DNA from: JADJSS01 sp964490845
Lineage (GTDB): Bacteria; Bacteroidota; Bacteroidia; Chitinophagales; JADIYW01
Direction: 5' to 3'
Length of the DNA: 64,000 nt
Assembly (NCBI GenBank): GCA_964490845.1
Contig: CAZBED010000002.1
Span: 310,001-374,000 of the forward strand
The stretch's first letter is position 1. Each line of letters opens with the position of its first letter. Made by a program: the position numbers and the translations under genes. Shown here in pieces: positions 17,915 through 25,830 of the stretch. Below the pieces are notes generated by a model. The model made no database searches. It was not told where the DNA came from and saw only the letters and a list, made by a program, of their open reading frames with translations.

Positions 17915-19345
17915 ATGAATCACACGGAAATACTTACCGGATTATTCTTTGACTACTTTAAAGAAGAGTGCACCTCGGTTGTACAGTTGCCTCAGGCAGG
18001 TTCTGACAGAGTCTATTTTCGGTTAAATAGTACTGTCTATTCTGCCATTGGAACATATGGAAAAGACGCGAAAGAAAATGAAACTTTTATCCATCATACC
18101 CGTCATTTCCACCAAAAAAAGATAGCGGTCCCGCAAGTGTTCATAGCAAGTGAAAATAAACAATATTACCTGCAGGAAGACCTTGGAGATACTTCACTCT
18201 ATGCGGTTATAAAAAAAGAGGGAATGTCTGATGCGGTTGTAGGTTATCTGAAAGAGGTGTTACAGCAGTTGGCCTGTCTACAGATAAAAGGTGCAGAAGG
18301 ATTTGATTTTTCCTCCTGCTATCCCATACAGGAATTCAATAAAAGTTCCATGTTCTGGGATTTGAACGGATTTAAATATTATTTCGCACGGATAGCGAGA
18401 GTACAGTTCAGTGAGATAGAATTGAATAAGGATTTTCATACGCTCTGTGATTATCTGCTGCAGGAGCCGCATCAGTATTTCATGTTCAGGGATTGCCAGT
18501 CCCGAAATGTGATGATTTATCTGGGCAGCCCTTATTTTATCGATTATCAGGGAGGGCGAAAAGGCGCATTACAGTATGATGCGGCATCCTTATTGTGGCA
18601 GGCAGGTGCGAAGATTCCACATCCGCTTCGGGAAGAATTGTTTGAGTTTTACTGTCAGAAGGTTGAAGTCCTGACTGATATAGAAGTGGAAGGCTTTAAA
18701 GAGCGTTATTACGGATTTGTGTTAATCAGGATATTACAGGTCTTAGGCGCTTATGGATTCAGGGGATTGATTGAAAAACGCAGCCACTTTATTGAAAGTA
18801 TTATTCCCGCGCTGGAAAACGTGAAATGGTTTCTGGAAAATGTACGATTGAAAATTCAGCTTCCGGAACTGTATAGTGTGTTGCAACAGCTGATTGTTTC
18901 TGATGCATTCAGGGAGGAACAATTTGACGCATCTTCCAAACAGTTAAAGATTAACATCAACAGTTTTTCCTACAGGCGGGGTATTCCGGCAGATGCATCC
19001 GGTAACGGAGGGGGATTCGTATTTGACTGCAGAGGCTTGCACAATCCGGGCAGATATGAGGAGTATAAACAGCTGACCGGCAAAGACGCTTCCGTAATTG
19101 ATTTCCTGGAAGCAAAGAGTAAAGTCAAAGAATTCCTCGAGAGTGTCTATAAATTAATTGATATCAATATTCAGGATTATCTGGCAAGGGATTTTGAGCA
19201 TCTTCAGATTAATTTTGGCTGTACCGGCGGACAGCATCGCAGTGTATATTGTGCGGAACAGACTGCCCGTTATATCAAGGAAAAATACAAGATTAAGGTA
19301 CATCTGAAGCATATAGAACGTGAATTACAAGGTCAATTTATTTGA
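17915..19345 (+). CDS. Amino-sugar kinase (AmgK-like) fused to RapZ C-terminal domain
   Basis: The start is ATG 17915 (476 aa); a TTG two codons earlier overlaps the promoter box. Residues ~1-320 are an aminoglycoside-phosphotransferase-fold kinase. The catalytic loop is RDCQSRN (D193, N198) and the metal-binding IDYQGG has D210, as in AmgK, the anomeric kinase of MurNAc/GlcNAc. Residues ~345-474 match the C-terminal domain of RapZ: SFSYRRGIP, VFDCRGLHNP and GCTGGQHRSV (435-444). RapZ in E. coli binds glucosamine-6-phosphate through this domain. The RapZ P-loop domain is absent. A MurU-like gene starts 3 nt downstream, so cell-wall amino-sugar salvage is the likely job. RNA binding is possible but unproven. 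Confidence 0.85.
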   Translation: MNHTEILTGLFFDYFKEECTSVVQLPQAGSDRVYFRLNSTVYSAIGTYGKDAKENETFIHHTRHFHQKKIAVPQVFIASENKQYYLQEDLGDTSLYAVIKKEGMSDAVVGYLKEVLQQLACLQIKGAEGFDFSSCYPIQEFNKSSMFWDLNGFKYYFARIARVQFSEIELNKDFHTLCDYLLQEPHQYFMFRDCQSRNVMIYLGSPYFIDYQGGRKGALQYDAASLLWQAGAKIPHPLREELFEFYCQKVEVLTDIEVEGFKERYYGFVLIRILQVLGAYGFRGLIEKRSHFIESIIPALENVKWFLENVRLKIQLPELYSVLQQLIVSDAFREEQFDASSKQLKININSFSYRRGIPADASGNGGGFVFDCRGLHNPGRYEEYKQLTGKDASVIDFLEAKSKVKEFLESVYKLIDINIQDYLARDFEHLQINFGCTGGQHRSVYCAEQTARYIKEKYKIKVHLKHIERELQGQFI

Positions 19346-19348
19346 GGT

Positions 19349-20092
19349 ATGAAGGCGATGATTTTTGCAGCAGGACTGGGTACAAGGCTGAAGCCATTAA
19401 CAGACAATTGTCCGAAGGCATTGATACCTGTTGGTGGAAAACCGATACTGCAGATTGTTATTGAACAACTCATACGGTACGGATTCCATGAAATTGTAAT
19501 CAATATTCATTATTTAGGGGAGCACATTCGTCAGTTTCTGGAACAACAACATTCGTTCGGTATACGTATAGAAATTTCCGATGAGACGGATGAAATTCTC
19601 GAAACCGGCGGCGGCTTATGGAAGGCAAGGCATTTTTTTGATGACGGTAATCCTTTTTTATTATGCAATGCGGATGTTTTAACCAATATCAACCTGTCTG
19701 AATTTTATCGGTATCATCTGCAGCAGCATGCGATGGTCACCTTAGCGGTACGTAATCGACCATCCTCCCGTTATTTGTTGTTTGACGATGAGAATGTTTT
19801 GTGCGGATGGGAAAACAGCAGAACAAATGAACGGATTATTCCGCGTTTATCAGGAGAAAGAGATGCATTACGGCCGTTTGCATTCAGCGGCTACCATATT
19901 ATTTCCCCTGAGCTTTTTAAGCACAATACAAAGTCAGGCAAATTTTCCATGATTGACTGGTATCTGGCTGTCTGCGGCTCTCAGACCATAAAGGCATATC
20001 ACCATGATAATGATATATGGGTGGATATCGGGTCAGTACAGCAATTGCAAAAAGCGGAGGAACTGCTGCGTGCTGCAAATATTTTCGGGTAA
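19349..20092 (+). CDS. murU: MurU-like N-acetylmuramate 1-phosphate uridylyltransferase
   Basis: The 247-aa nucleotidyltransferase begins AMIFAAGLGTRLKPLTDNCP, the glycine-rich NTP-binding signature with KAL lysine. It continues with LLCNADVLTNINL, the metal-binding Asp region, and VDIGSVQQL at the end. Length is that of MurU rather than of the longer GlmU or RfbA. MurU makes UDP-MurNAc from the MurNAc-1-phosphate produced by AmgK, bypassing de novo synthesis and fosfomycin's target MurA. The 3-nt spacing to the AmgK-RapZ fusion supports this role. A mannose-1-phosphate guanylyltransferase is the main alternative. It ends 1 nt from the convergent EEP gene. Confidence 0.78.
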   Translation: MKAMIFAAGLGTRLKPLTDNCPKALIPVGGKPILQIVIEQLIRYGFHEIVINIHYLGEHIRQFLEQQHSFGIRIEISDETDEILETGGGLWKARHFFDDGNPFLLCNADVLTNINLSEFYRYHLQQHAMVTLAVRNRPSSRYLLFDDENVLCGWENSRTNERIIPRLSGERDALRPFAFSGYHIISPELFKHNTKSGKFSMIDWYLAVCGSQTIKAYHHDNDIWVDIGSVQQLQKAEELLRAANIFG

Positions 20093-20093
20093 T

Positions 20094-20984
20094 CTATTTT
20101 ATTACCTGATAGCTGAATTTTGCAAACACGGGGCGATGGTCGGACAGCCACTCTCCGTTGGAATCTAAGAATTTATCTCCCTGAATTTCATATTCGGTGG
20201 CAGTAAATTTCAGTGTGCTGTTGCTTCTGTAAAATATCTTGTCTACCACCTCACAGTCCGGGTTGGTCGCCAGCGGGCTGCAGTTCATCAGCGAGTTTCC
20301 ATCCTGATCAGGTAACTCACCACCACGGGTAAGTTCTACCCACGCATCAGTAAATCCTCTGTCTAGGATTTCGCGGATATTATCGCCGGTTCGTGTATAT
20401 CTGCAGTTCATATCTCCCATTATGATGACAGCATGGTCTTTAGAGCGGTAGTCGATGTATTTGCACAACTGCAGGATATTTTTTCTTCTGGCAACTAAGT
20501 CCAGAGAATCTGAGCCGGCATTGCAATGCACATTATACAGATCAAAATAAGCATCCGGAGAAATTTTTACTCTGCAATAGGTAAACCCTTTCGGGGTAAG
20601 GCAATCTGTTCCATGGCAATTGGCCCAGGGGGTACGCATAAAGTTTAAGAAGACAAATTTGGAAAACATATTTAATCCGTCTCCCAATCCGCCGCCGTCC
20701 GGAGCATAATAGGTGCTTTTATATGGATGATGCTCATCTTTTGTCAGCAAATCATGATAATAAAAATCTTCCTGCACATTCACCAGGTCATAGTTATTCA
20801 GACGAGGACTTATTTGTGGCGTATTAGCCAGTGGGTGAGAGCTTGAAAGTGGCTCGGGCAATCCGGCCACATTGTAGGATAACACGGTAAAAGTTCCTGC
20901 TGCCGGAAAATTTTCTTCAGTCTTGTTGCAGCCAATCATACTGATGAATAGCAATAAGATGGCTGAAAGGTTACGTTTTTTCAT
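20094..20984 (-). CDS. Endonuclease/exonuclease/phosphatase-family lipoprotein
   Basis: The 296-aa protein carries a lipobox (LLFISMIGC) and then the DNase I-like fold. Visible landmarks are a metal-binding Glu in NVQEDFYYHD, the central HCNAG segment, DMNCRYTRTGDN, and the terminal SDHRPVFAKF. The family includes nucleases, sphingomyelinases and phosphatidylinositol phosphatases, and the close spacing of motifs suits the bacterial sphingomyelinase-like branch. As a lipoprotein it probably acts at the outer membrane on nucleic acids or phospholipids. The exact substrate is undecided. Confidence 0.85.
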   Translation of the reverse strand: MKKRNLSAILLLFISMIGCNKTEENFPAAGTFTVLSYNVAGLPEPLSSSHPLANTPQISPRLNNYDLVNVQEDFYYHDLLTKDEHHPYKSTYYAPDGGGLGDGLNMFSKFVFLNFMRTPWANCHGTDCLTPKGFTYCRVKISPDAYFDLYNVHCNAGSDSLDLVARRKNILQLCKYIDYRSKDHAVIIMGDMNCRYTRTGDNIREILDRGFTDAWVELTRGGELPDQDGNSLMNCSPLATNPDCEVVDKIFYRSNSTLKFTATEYEIQGDKFLDSNGEWLSDHRPVFAKFSYQVIK

Positions 20985-21053
20985 ACCATTAAGATACTAC
21001 CTTTCACATATTTTTCATAATATGCGTAAAATAAAAAACCAAACTACCCGATA

Positions 21054-21347
21054 ATGATAAAACATATTGTTTGCTGGAAATTAAAAGAAGAGGATAAACT
21101 TCAAAATGCACAGAAAATTAAACAGCTTCTGGAAGGGCTTCAGGATAATATAAAGTTTATACGAAAGATAGAAGTGGGTATCAATACAGAAGGCACTCCT
21201 GCCGATAACTGGGATGTTGTATTGTATTCTGAGTTTGATTCTCTGGAAGAGCTGAACGGGTACCAACTACATCCTAAACATAAAGAAGCCGGCGGTTTTA
21301 TAAGATTAGTAGCGGAACAAAGGGTATGCGTGGACTATGAGTGCTGA
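21054..21347 (+). CDS. Dabb (stress-responsive alpha/beta barrel) domain protein
   Basis: The 97-aa protein starts MIKHIVCWKLKEED and contains the spaced HPKHKE motif typical of the dimeric ferredoxin-like Dabb family. These small cytosolic proteins have been linked to stress responses, and a few are cyclases, but most have no known function. It stands alone, and its stop codon directly abuts that of the convergent hypothetical gene at 21348. Confidence 0.88.
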   Translation: MIKHIVCWKLKEEDKLQNAQKIKQLLEGLQDNIKFIRKIEVGINTEGTPADNWDVVLYSEFDSLEELNGYQLHPKHKEAGGFIRLVAEQRVCVDYEC

Positions 21348-21806
21348 TTATTCCTTTACCAATATCAGTCTAAGCTGATCTTGGCCACAATTCGTGTACA
21401 TGCTACCATCCATGTATATCTTTTTCATGTAGGTGCTTCTATAGATATTCAGGTTCCCATATCCTGAACACCACTGCAACCCCTTAGGCAGAAGATCATA
21501 GTAGACAAAATTTCCTTGTTGCAGATAGATAGTGTAATTGTAATAGTCTATATTTCCGGATATTGACCACTTCGCTTTGTAGATGTCTGTTTGATAACGG
21601 TATTGTGCCGTCATTTCCCCTACCAGATCGCCTTGGTCATTATCATCAATGATGGATAGTGTCACCGGAAGGCCATCTTTGTTGTCAGCATCCATGTTCT
21701 TGCCGATCAGAAACCCTTTCCAGTTTCCGTGTATAGCAGGATTACCGGAGAAACAATTAAATGCAATCAGTAATAACAGGATGATATGTGTTTTTTTTTG
21801 CAACAT
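21348..21806 (-). CDS. Hypothetical secreted protein, translationally coupled to glyQS
   Basis: I do not recognise the family. The 152-aa protein has an N-terminal signal peptide (MLQKKTHIILLLLIAFNCFSG). The mature part is ~130 residues rich in Tyr, Gly and beta-type segments (HGNWKGFLIG, LVGEMTAQYRYQ, YTIYLQQGNFVYYDLL). It also has three Cys-containing positions that could form a disulfide. Its ATG overlaps the glyQS stop (TAATG), so ribosomes finishing glyQS can reinitiate on it. Homologues with this beginning are often surface or periplasmic beta proteins; the function is unknown. Confidence 0.7.
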   Translation of the reverse strand: MLQKKTHIILLLLIAFNCFSGNPAIHGNWKGFLIGKNMDADNKDGLPVTLSIIDDNDQGDLVGEMTAQYRYQTDIYKAKWSISGNIDYYNYTIYLQQGNFVYYDLLPKGLQWCSGYGNLNIYRSTYMKKIYMDGSMYTNCGQDQLRLILVKE

Positions 21807-23329
21807 TATGCCATTGCTTTGCGCAGCAGATTATTCATATCAATTTTCTCGCCAACTATTTTTTCTACTTCGCTGATATGAATTCGGTCCTGCTGCATGG
21901 TATCTCTCTCGCGTATGGTGACGGTGTTGTCTTCCAGTGTCTGATGATCAATGGTAATGCAATACGGTGTGCCGATGGCATCCATTCTGCGGTACCTTTT
22001 TCCGATACTGTCTTTCTCTTCATAGAATGCGCGTCCCACAAAACGAAGGCTGTTTAATATTTCACGGGCTTTCTCCGGCAATCCGTCTTTTTTTACCAAT
22101 GGCAGTACCGCCACTTTTATCGGCGCCAGTGCAGGCGGCAGGTTCAGCACTGTTCGTGTTTCGCCGTTCTCCAGCTTTTCTTCTTTCAGCGATTCACTGA
22201 TAACTCGCAAGAACATTCTGTCTAGTCCGATGGACGTTTCAATTACATACGGTACGTAATTTTCGTTGATTTCCGAATCAAAGTACTGAAGCTTTTTGCC
22301 GGAATATTTCTGATGTTCGCTTAAATCAAAATCTGTTCGCGAATGGATACCTTCCAGTTCTTTAAACCCGATAGGAAATTTAAATTGAATGTCTTCGGCC
22401 GCATCTGCATAGTGGGCTAATTTCTCGTGCACGTGAAAACGAAGATTTTCTTTCGCAGTACCCAGCGCCCAATGCCATTTCAGCCGTTTTTCCTTCCATT
22501 TATCAAACCATTCCTTTTGTGTGCCGGGACGGACAAAGAACTGCATTTCCATTTGCTCAAACTCACGCATCCGGAAAATAAACTGACGTGCAACGATTTC
22601 ATTCCGGAAGGCCTTTCCAATTTGTGCAATGCCAAATGGTATTTTCATACGTGCGGTTTTCTGCACATTCAGGAAGTTGACAAAAATACCCTGTGCTGTT
22701 TCCGGCCGCAGGTATAAGTCGGTTGCTTCCTCATCCACCGCGCCTAATTTGGTGGCAAACATCAGGTTGAACTGCCTGACATCCGTCCAGTTTCTGGTGC
22801 CGGATACTTCGCAGGCTATTTCATATTCTTCAATGAGTTCCTTGTACCGCTTGAAGTCGGATGCTTCAGCTGCTTTCACATATTCGGCTTCCAGCGTCAA
22901 TCCTTTTGCATAATCACGGCTGGCTTTTGCTTTATCTTCATCGGATGCCTCGGACAGATTTTTCCTGGCTAATTCCTTTTCCCCTTTCTCTTTCAGTTTT
23001 TCAATCTTCTCTTCGAGCAACACATCTGCTCGATATCTTTTTTTGGAATCTTTATTGTCGATTAAAGGATCGGAAAAGGAATCCACATGTCCGCTGGCTT
23101 TCCAGGTGGTTGGGTGCATGAAGATGGCGGCATCTATACCCACGATGTTTTCATGCATCTGTACCATGCTCTTCCACCAGTATTCTTTTATATGATTTTT
23201 AAGTTCAGCACCAAACGGACCATAGTCATATGCCGCGCCTAAATTGTCATAAATTTCACTCGACGGGAAAATGAAACCGTATTCTTTGCAGTGCGAAACG
23301 ATTTTCTGTAGATTTTCAACTTCAGCCAT
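21806..23329 (-). CDS. glyQS: Glycine--tRNA ligase, single-chain type
   Basis: The start at ATG 23329 (507 aa, MAEVENLQKIVSHCKEYGF) matches family N-termini; a further-upstream in-frame start would overlap the promoter. Class II motifs are visible: the GAAYDYGPFGAELKNHIKEYW substrate loop (about 25-45), FNLMF..RPETAQGIFVNF (motif 2 region) and the terminal GIGLDR-like SIGLDRMFLRV. The anticodon-binding domain is C-terminal. It charges tRNA-Gly and is the alpha2 form used by Bacteroidota, Firmicutes low-GC relatives and eukaryotes. It is the first gene of a two-gene unit. Confidence 0.96.
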   Translation of the reverse strand: MAEVENLQKIVSHCKEYGFIFPSSEIYDNLGAAYDYGPFGAELKNHIKEYWWKSMVQMHENIVGIDAAIFMHPTTWKASGHVDSFSDPLIDNKDSKKRYRADVLLEEKIEKLKEKGEKELARKNLSEASDEDKAKASRDYAKGLTLEAEYVKAAEASDFKRYKELIEEYEIACEVSGTRNWTDVRQFNLMFATKLGAVDEEATDLYLRPETAQGIFVNFLNVQKTARMKIPFGIAQIGKAFRNEIVARQFIFRMREFEQMEMQFFVRPGTQKEWFDKWKEKRLKWHWALGTAKENLRFHVHEKLAHYADAAEDIQFKFPIGFKELEGIHSRTDFDLSEHQKYSGKKLQYFDSEINENYVPYVIETSIGLDRMFLRVISESLKEEKLENGETRTVLNLPPALAPIKVAVLPLVKKDGLPEKAREILNSLRFVGRAFYEEKDSIGKRYRRMDAIGTPYCITIDHQTLEDNTVTIRERDTMQQDRIHISEVEKIVGEKIDMNNLLRKAMA

Positions 23330-23335
23330 AATAGG

Positions 23336-23366
23336 CAAAGATAAGATAATGTGTGCATTACACAAT
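23336..23366 (-). promoter_or_regulatory. glyQS promoter, -7 box adjacent to the start codon
   Basis: On the minus strand: ATTG (23366-23363), a 19-nt spacer, TATCTTTG (23343-23336), then 6 nt (CCTATT) to the ATG. Both promoter elements are present, and the predicted start of transcription falls at or just before the ATG. Confidence 0.6.
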
Positions 23367-23466
23367 ACGGCAAAATACTAAGAGTTGGTTAAGAAATACC
23401 AAAAATCACGTATTTACTTTATATTTAATTGGTATTTAATTTGATTGGATATTAAAAACAGAGTTT

Positions 23467-25824
23467 ATGAATGTAAAAGCGACGCTATTTTTTCTGGTCA
23501 CCTTTAACTTATTATACTGCAAGGCACAGACAGATTATAAGATGAGCACCAAACATAAAGACGGATTGGTAACCATTTATTATACCAAAAGCAAGCCCGG
23601 AACTTCCTATTATTCCTCTTCTACGACAGTTTCCATATTTGGTCTGATGGAAGAAAAAACGAAAAAAATAATCCTGCCGATGAGATATACTTCGCTGTAT
23701 GCATCCTATGAAGAAGGATTGTATATCGTTCAGGATTCATTGGAAAGATATGGGCTGTTTTCTGCCAGAGACAATAAATTTTTAGTGGAACCTTCGTATA
23801 GCAAACTGGATGTTTTCAGCGAAGGACTTTCCATTGTGCAGAGGAAAGTTGGAAGTGGTTACAGTTATGATTATTACTATGGAGCCATTGACAAAACTGG
23901 CAAACTGGCAATCACGGACACTTTTTCTTTTTTAGGAAATTGCAGAGATGGGCTGTTGAATTTTAAACAAAACAACAAGTATGGATATCTTGATAAGCAA
24001 GGTAAGGTGGTTATTCCGGCCATGTACCAAAATGCAGCCACATTTGCAAATGGACTTGCTCCTGTTCAATTGGCCGAGTATGGGAAATACGGGTATATAA
24101 ACACAACAAATAAAATGGTGATTGAACCTAAGTATGTCTTTGCGGATGGTTTTTATGAGGGGTATGCTACCGTGTATGCAGAACGGAAGTTTTACAATAT
24201 GAGCGGAGGCAATGCAAACACGAATAAGATTGGCCTGATTGACACCCGGGGGAATGAAGTGATTCAGCCTGTTTATGAATCAGTATCACTGAAGAAAAGA
24301 GGGGGACTTTTTGTGGTAAGTAAAGACGGGAAGGAAGGCCTGGTGGACAGCACTGGCAAAATCCTCTTGCCTGCGGATAACAAAGATATTGGTGAATTTT
24401 ATGACGGTATTGCAAAAGTAGAAAAGACTTCCGGTATGTATGGGGTTATAAATACCAAGGGAAAATTCCTGCTGCCTGCTGATTACACGGAAATTTCGTT
24501 TCTGTATTCGAATGAAGGATTTTATGCCAGAAAAGACGGAAAGTATGCGGTTTATAATAAGGACATGAAAGTTATAATACCTGCAGACACGGCTAAAAGA
24601 GTGCTGGTGAATAAAAAATCCATTGCCTTTATCTTTAGTGATTTTGTAAAAGTATATGATACTAACGGAAAACTTAAAAAAACGATTGCTCAGGAAAATG
24701 TAGATATCTACGGGACCAGTTTTTTCAGTAACGATGATTCCGTCAGGGTTCCATACTTCAAAGTCATCAGCTTGTATAATATACTAACGAAATCCAGGCA
24801 AAAGTTAAACATATCGGATGTTTCTGATTTTAATGAAGAAGGTATATTTATAGGAAAAAGCGGTAAATACAGTTTTTATGATTATACCGGAAAGAAACCG
24901 TACGACCGCACATTTGAAAACATAGTCAATTTTTCAGAAGGGATTTGCGGGCTGCAGGAAAGCGCATACAGCTATCCATATTTAGCGGATAAGTCATTGA
25001 ATAAAATCTCAGACTTGTCCACCGTATTCTATGGTCCATATTCCGAAGGGCTGGCCATGTCGAAGAGCCAGTATGGCGGAACGGTATATTATCTGGACAA
25101 GAAAGGGAAAACGCAGTTTTCTGTGTATGCAAGCGAAGGAGGGGCATGCCGGAATGGTAGGATAAAGATTAAAAATTCAGGTAATAAATATTTCTTCGTC
25201 GACAGAAGCGGAAAGGAAATCAATTCGGACAAATATGATGATTTGGGTGATTTTTATGATGGACTTGCTGGTTTTAAATTGAATAATAAATGCGGTTACA
25301 TAGATACCTCCGGAAATAGAGTTATTCAGCCGGTATATGATGAAGTGAGTAATTTCTCCAAAGGAGTTGCCATGGTCAAATTGAACAACGAATACTACCA
25401 GATTGACAACAAAAGAAGGGCATTAAATACGGATAAATACTCAGGCGCTGCTGATCCGGCAAATGGTACGTTTCCTGTGAAAAAAGAGTTAAACTGGGGG
25501 TTGATAGACAATAAAGGGAATACCCTTGTCGATTTTAAATACGAAGAGGTAAGGCCGATGGTTGAGAATCTGATATGGGCAAAGAAAGATAAAAAATGGG
25601 GATTGCTTAATACTTCCGGAAATTCAGTGACATCCTTTGAGTATGATGGGGCTACTGACTTTGAGAATGGTTATTCAAAAGTGCTGAAGGATGGTAAAAT
25701 AGGACTGATTGATAAAGCAGGAAAGATGATAGTTCCTGCTGTATACGACAATATCGGGAAGGTATATAAGGGTGCAGCAATCGTTGTAAAAAATAACGGA
25801 AGCAACGCATATTCTGTTAAATGA
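23467..25824 (+). CDS. Exported WG-repeat protein
   Basis: The 785-aa protein has a signal peptide (MNVKATLFFLVTFNLLYCKA) followed by many ~45-residue WG repeats. The units resemble KYGYLDKQGKVVIPAMYQNA, with the pattern GLID..G..VI.P.YD..., and run over nearly the whole chain, with a less regular stretch around residues 390-520. WG repeats form beta-rich solenoids or propeller-like arrays of unclear role, probably binding scaffolds. It is monocistronic, preceded by an AT-rich promoter region. No catalytic motif is visible. It ends 6 nt from the convergent glycosyltransferase gene. Confidence 0.88.
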   Translation: MNVKATLFFLVTFNLLYCKAQTDYKMSTKHKDGLVTIYYTKSKPGTSYYSSSTTVSIFGLMEEKTKKIILPMRYTSLYASYEEGLYIVQDSLERYGLFSARDNKFLVEPSYSKLDVFSEGLSIVQRKVGSGYSYDYYYGAIDKTGKLAITDTFSFLGNCRDGLLNFKQNNKYGYLDKQGKVVIPAMYQNAATFANGLAPVQLAEYGKYGYINTTNKMVIEPKYVFADGFYEGYATVYAERKFYNMSGGNANTNKIGLIDTRGNEVIQPVYESVSLKKRGGLFVVSKDGKEGLVDSTGKILLPADNKDIGEFYDGIAKVEKTSGMYGVINTKGKFLLPADYTEISFLYSNEGFYARKDGKYAVYNKDMKVIIPADTAKRVLVNKKSIAFIFSDFVKVYDTNGKLKKTIAQENVDIYGTSFFSNDDSVRVPYFKVISLYNILTKSRQKLNISDVSDFNEEGIFIGKSGKYSFYDYTGKKPYDRTFENIVNFSEGICGLQESAYSYPYLADKSLNKISDLSTVFYGPYSEGLAMSKSQYGGTVYYLDKKGKTQFSVYASEGGACRNGRIKIKNSGNKYFFVDRSGKEINSDKYDDLGDFYDGLAGFKLNNKCGYIDTSGNRVIQPVYDEVSNFSKGVAMVKLNNEYYQIDNKRRALNTDKYSGAADPANGTFPVKKELNWGLIDNKGNTLVDFKYEEVRPMVENLIWAKKDKKWGLLNTSGNSVTSFEYDGATDFENGYSKVLKDGKIGLIDKAGKMIVPAVYDNIGKVYKGAAIVVKNNGSNAYSVK

Positions 25825-25830
25825 AACTCT

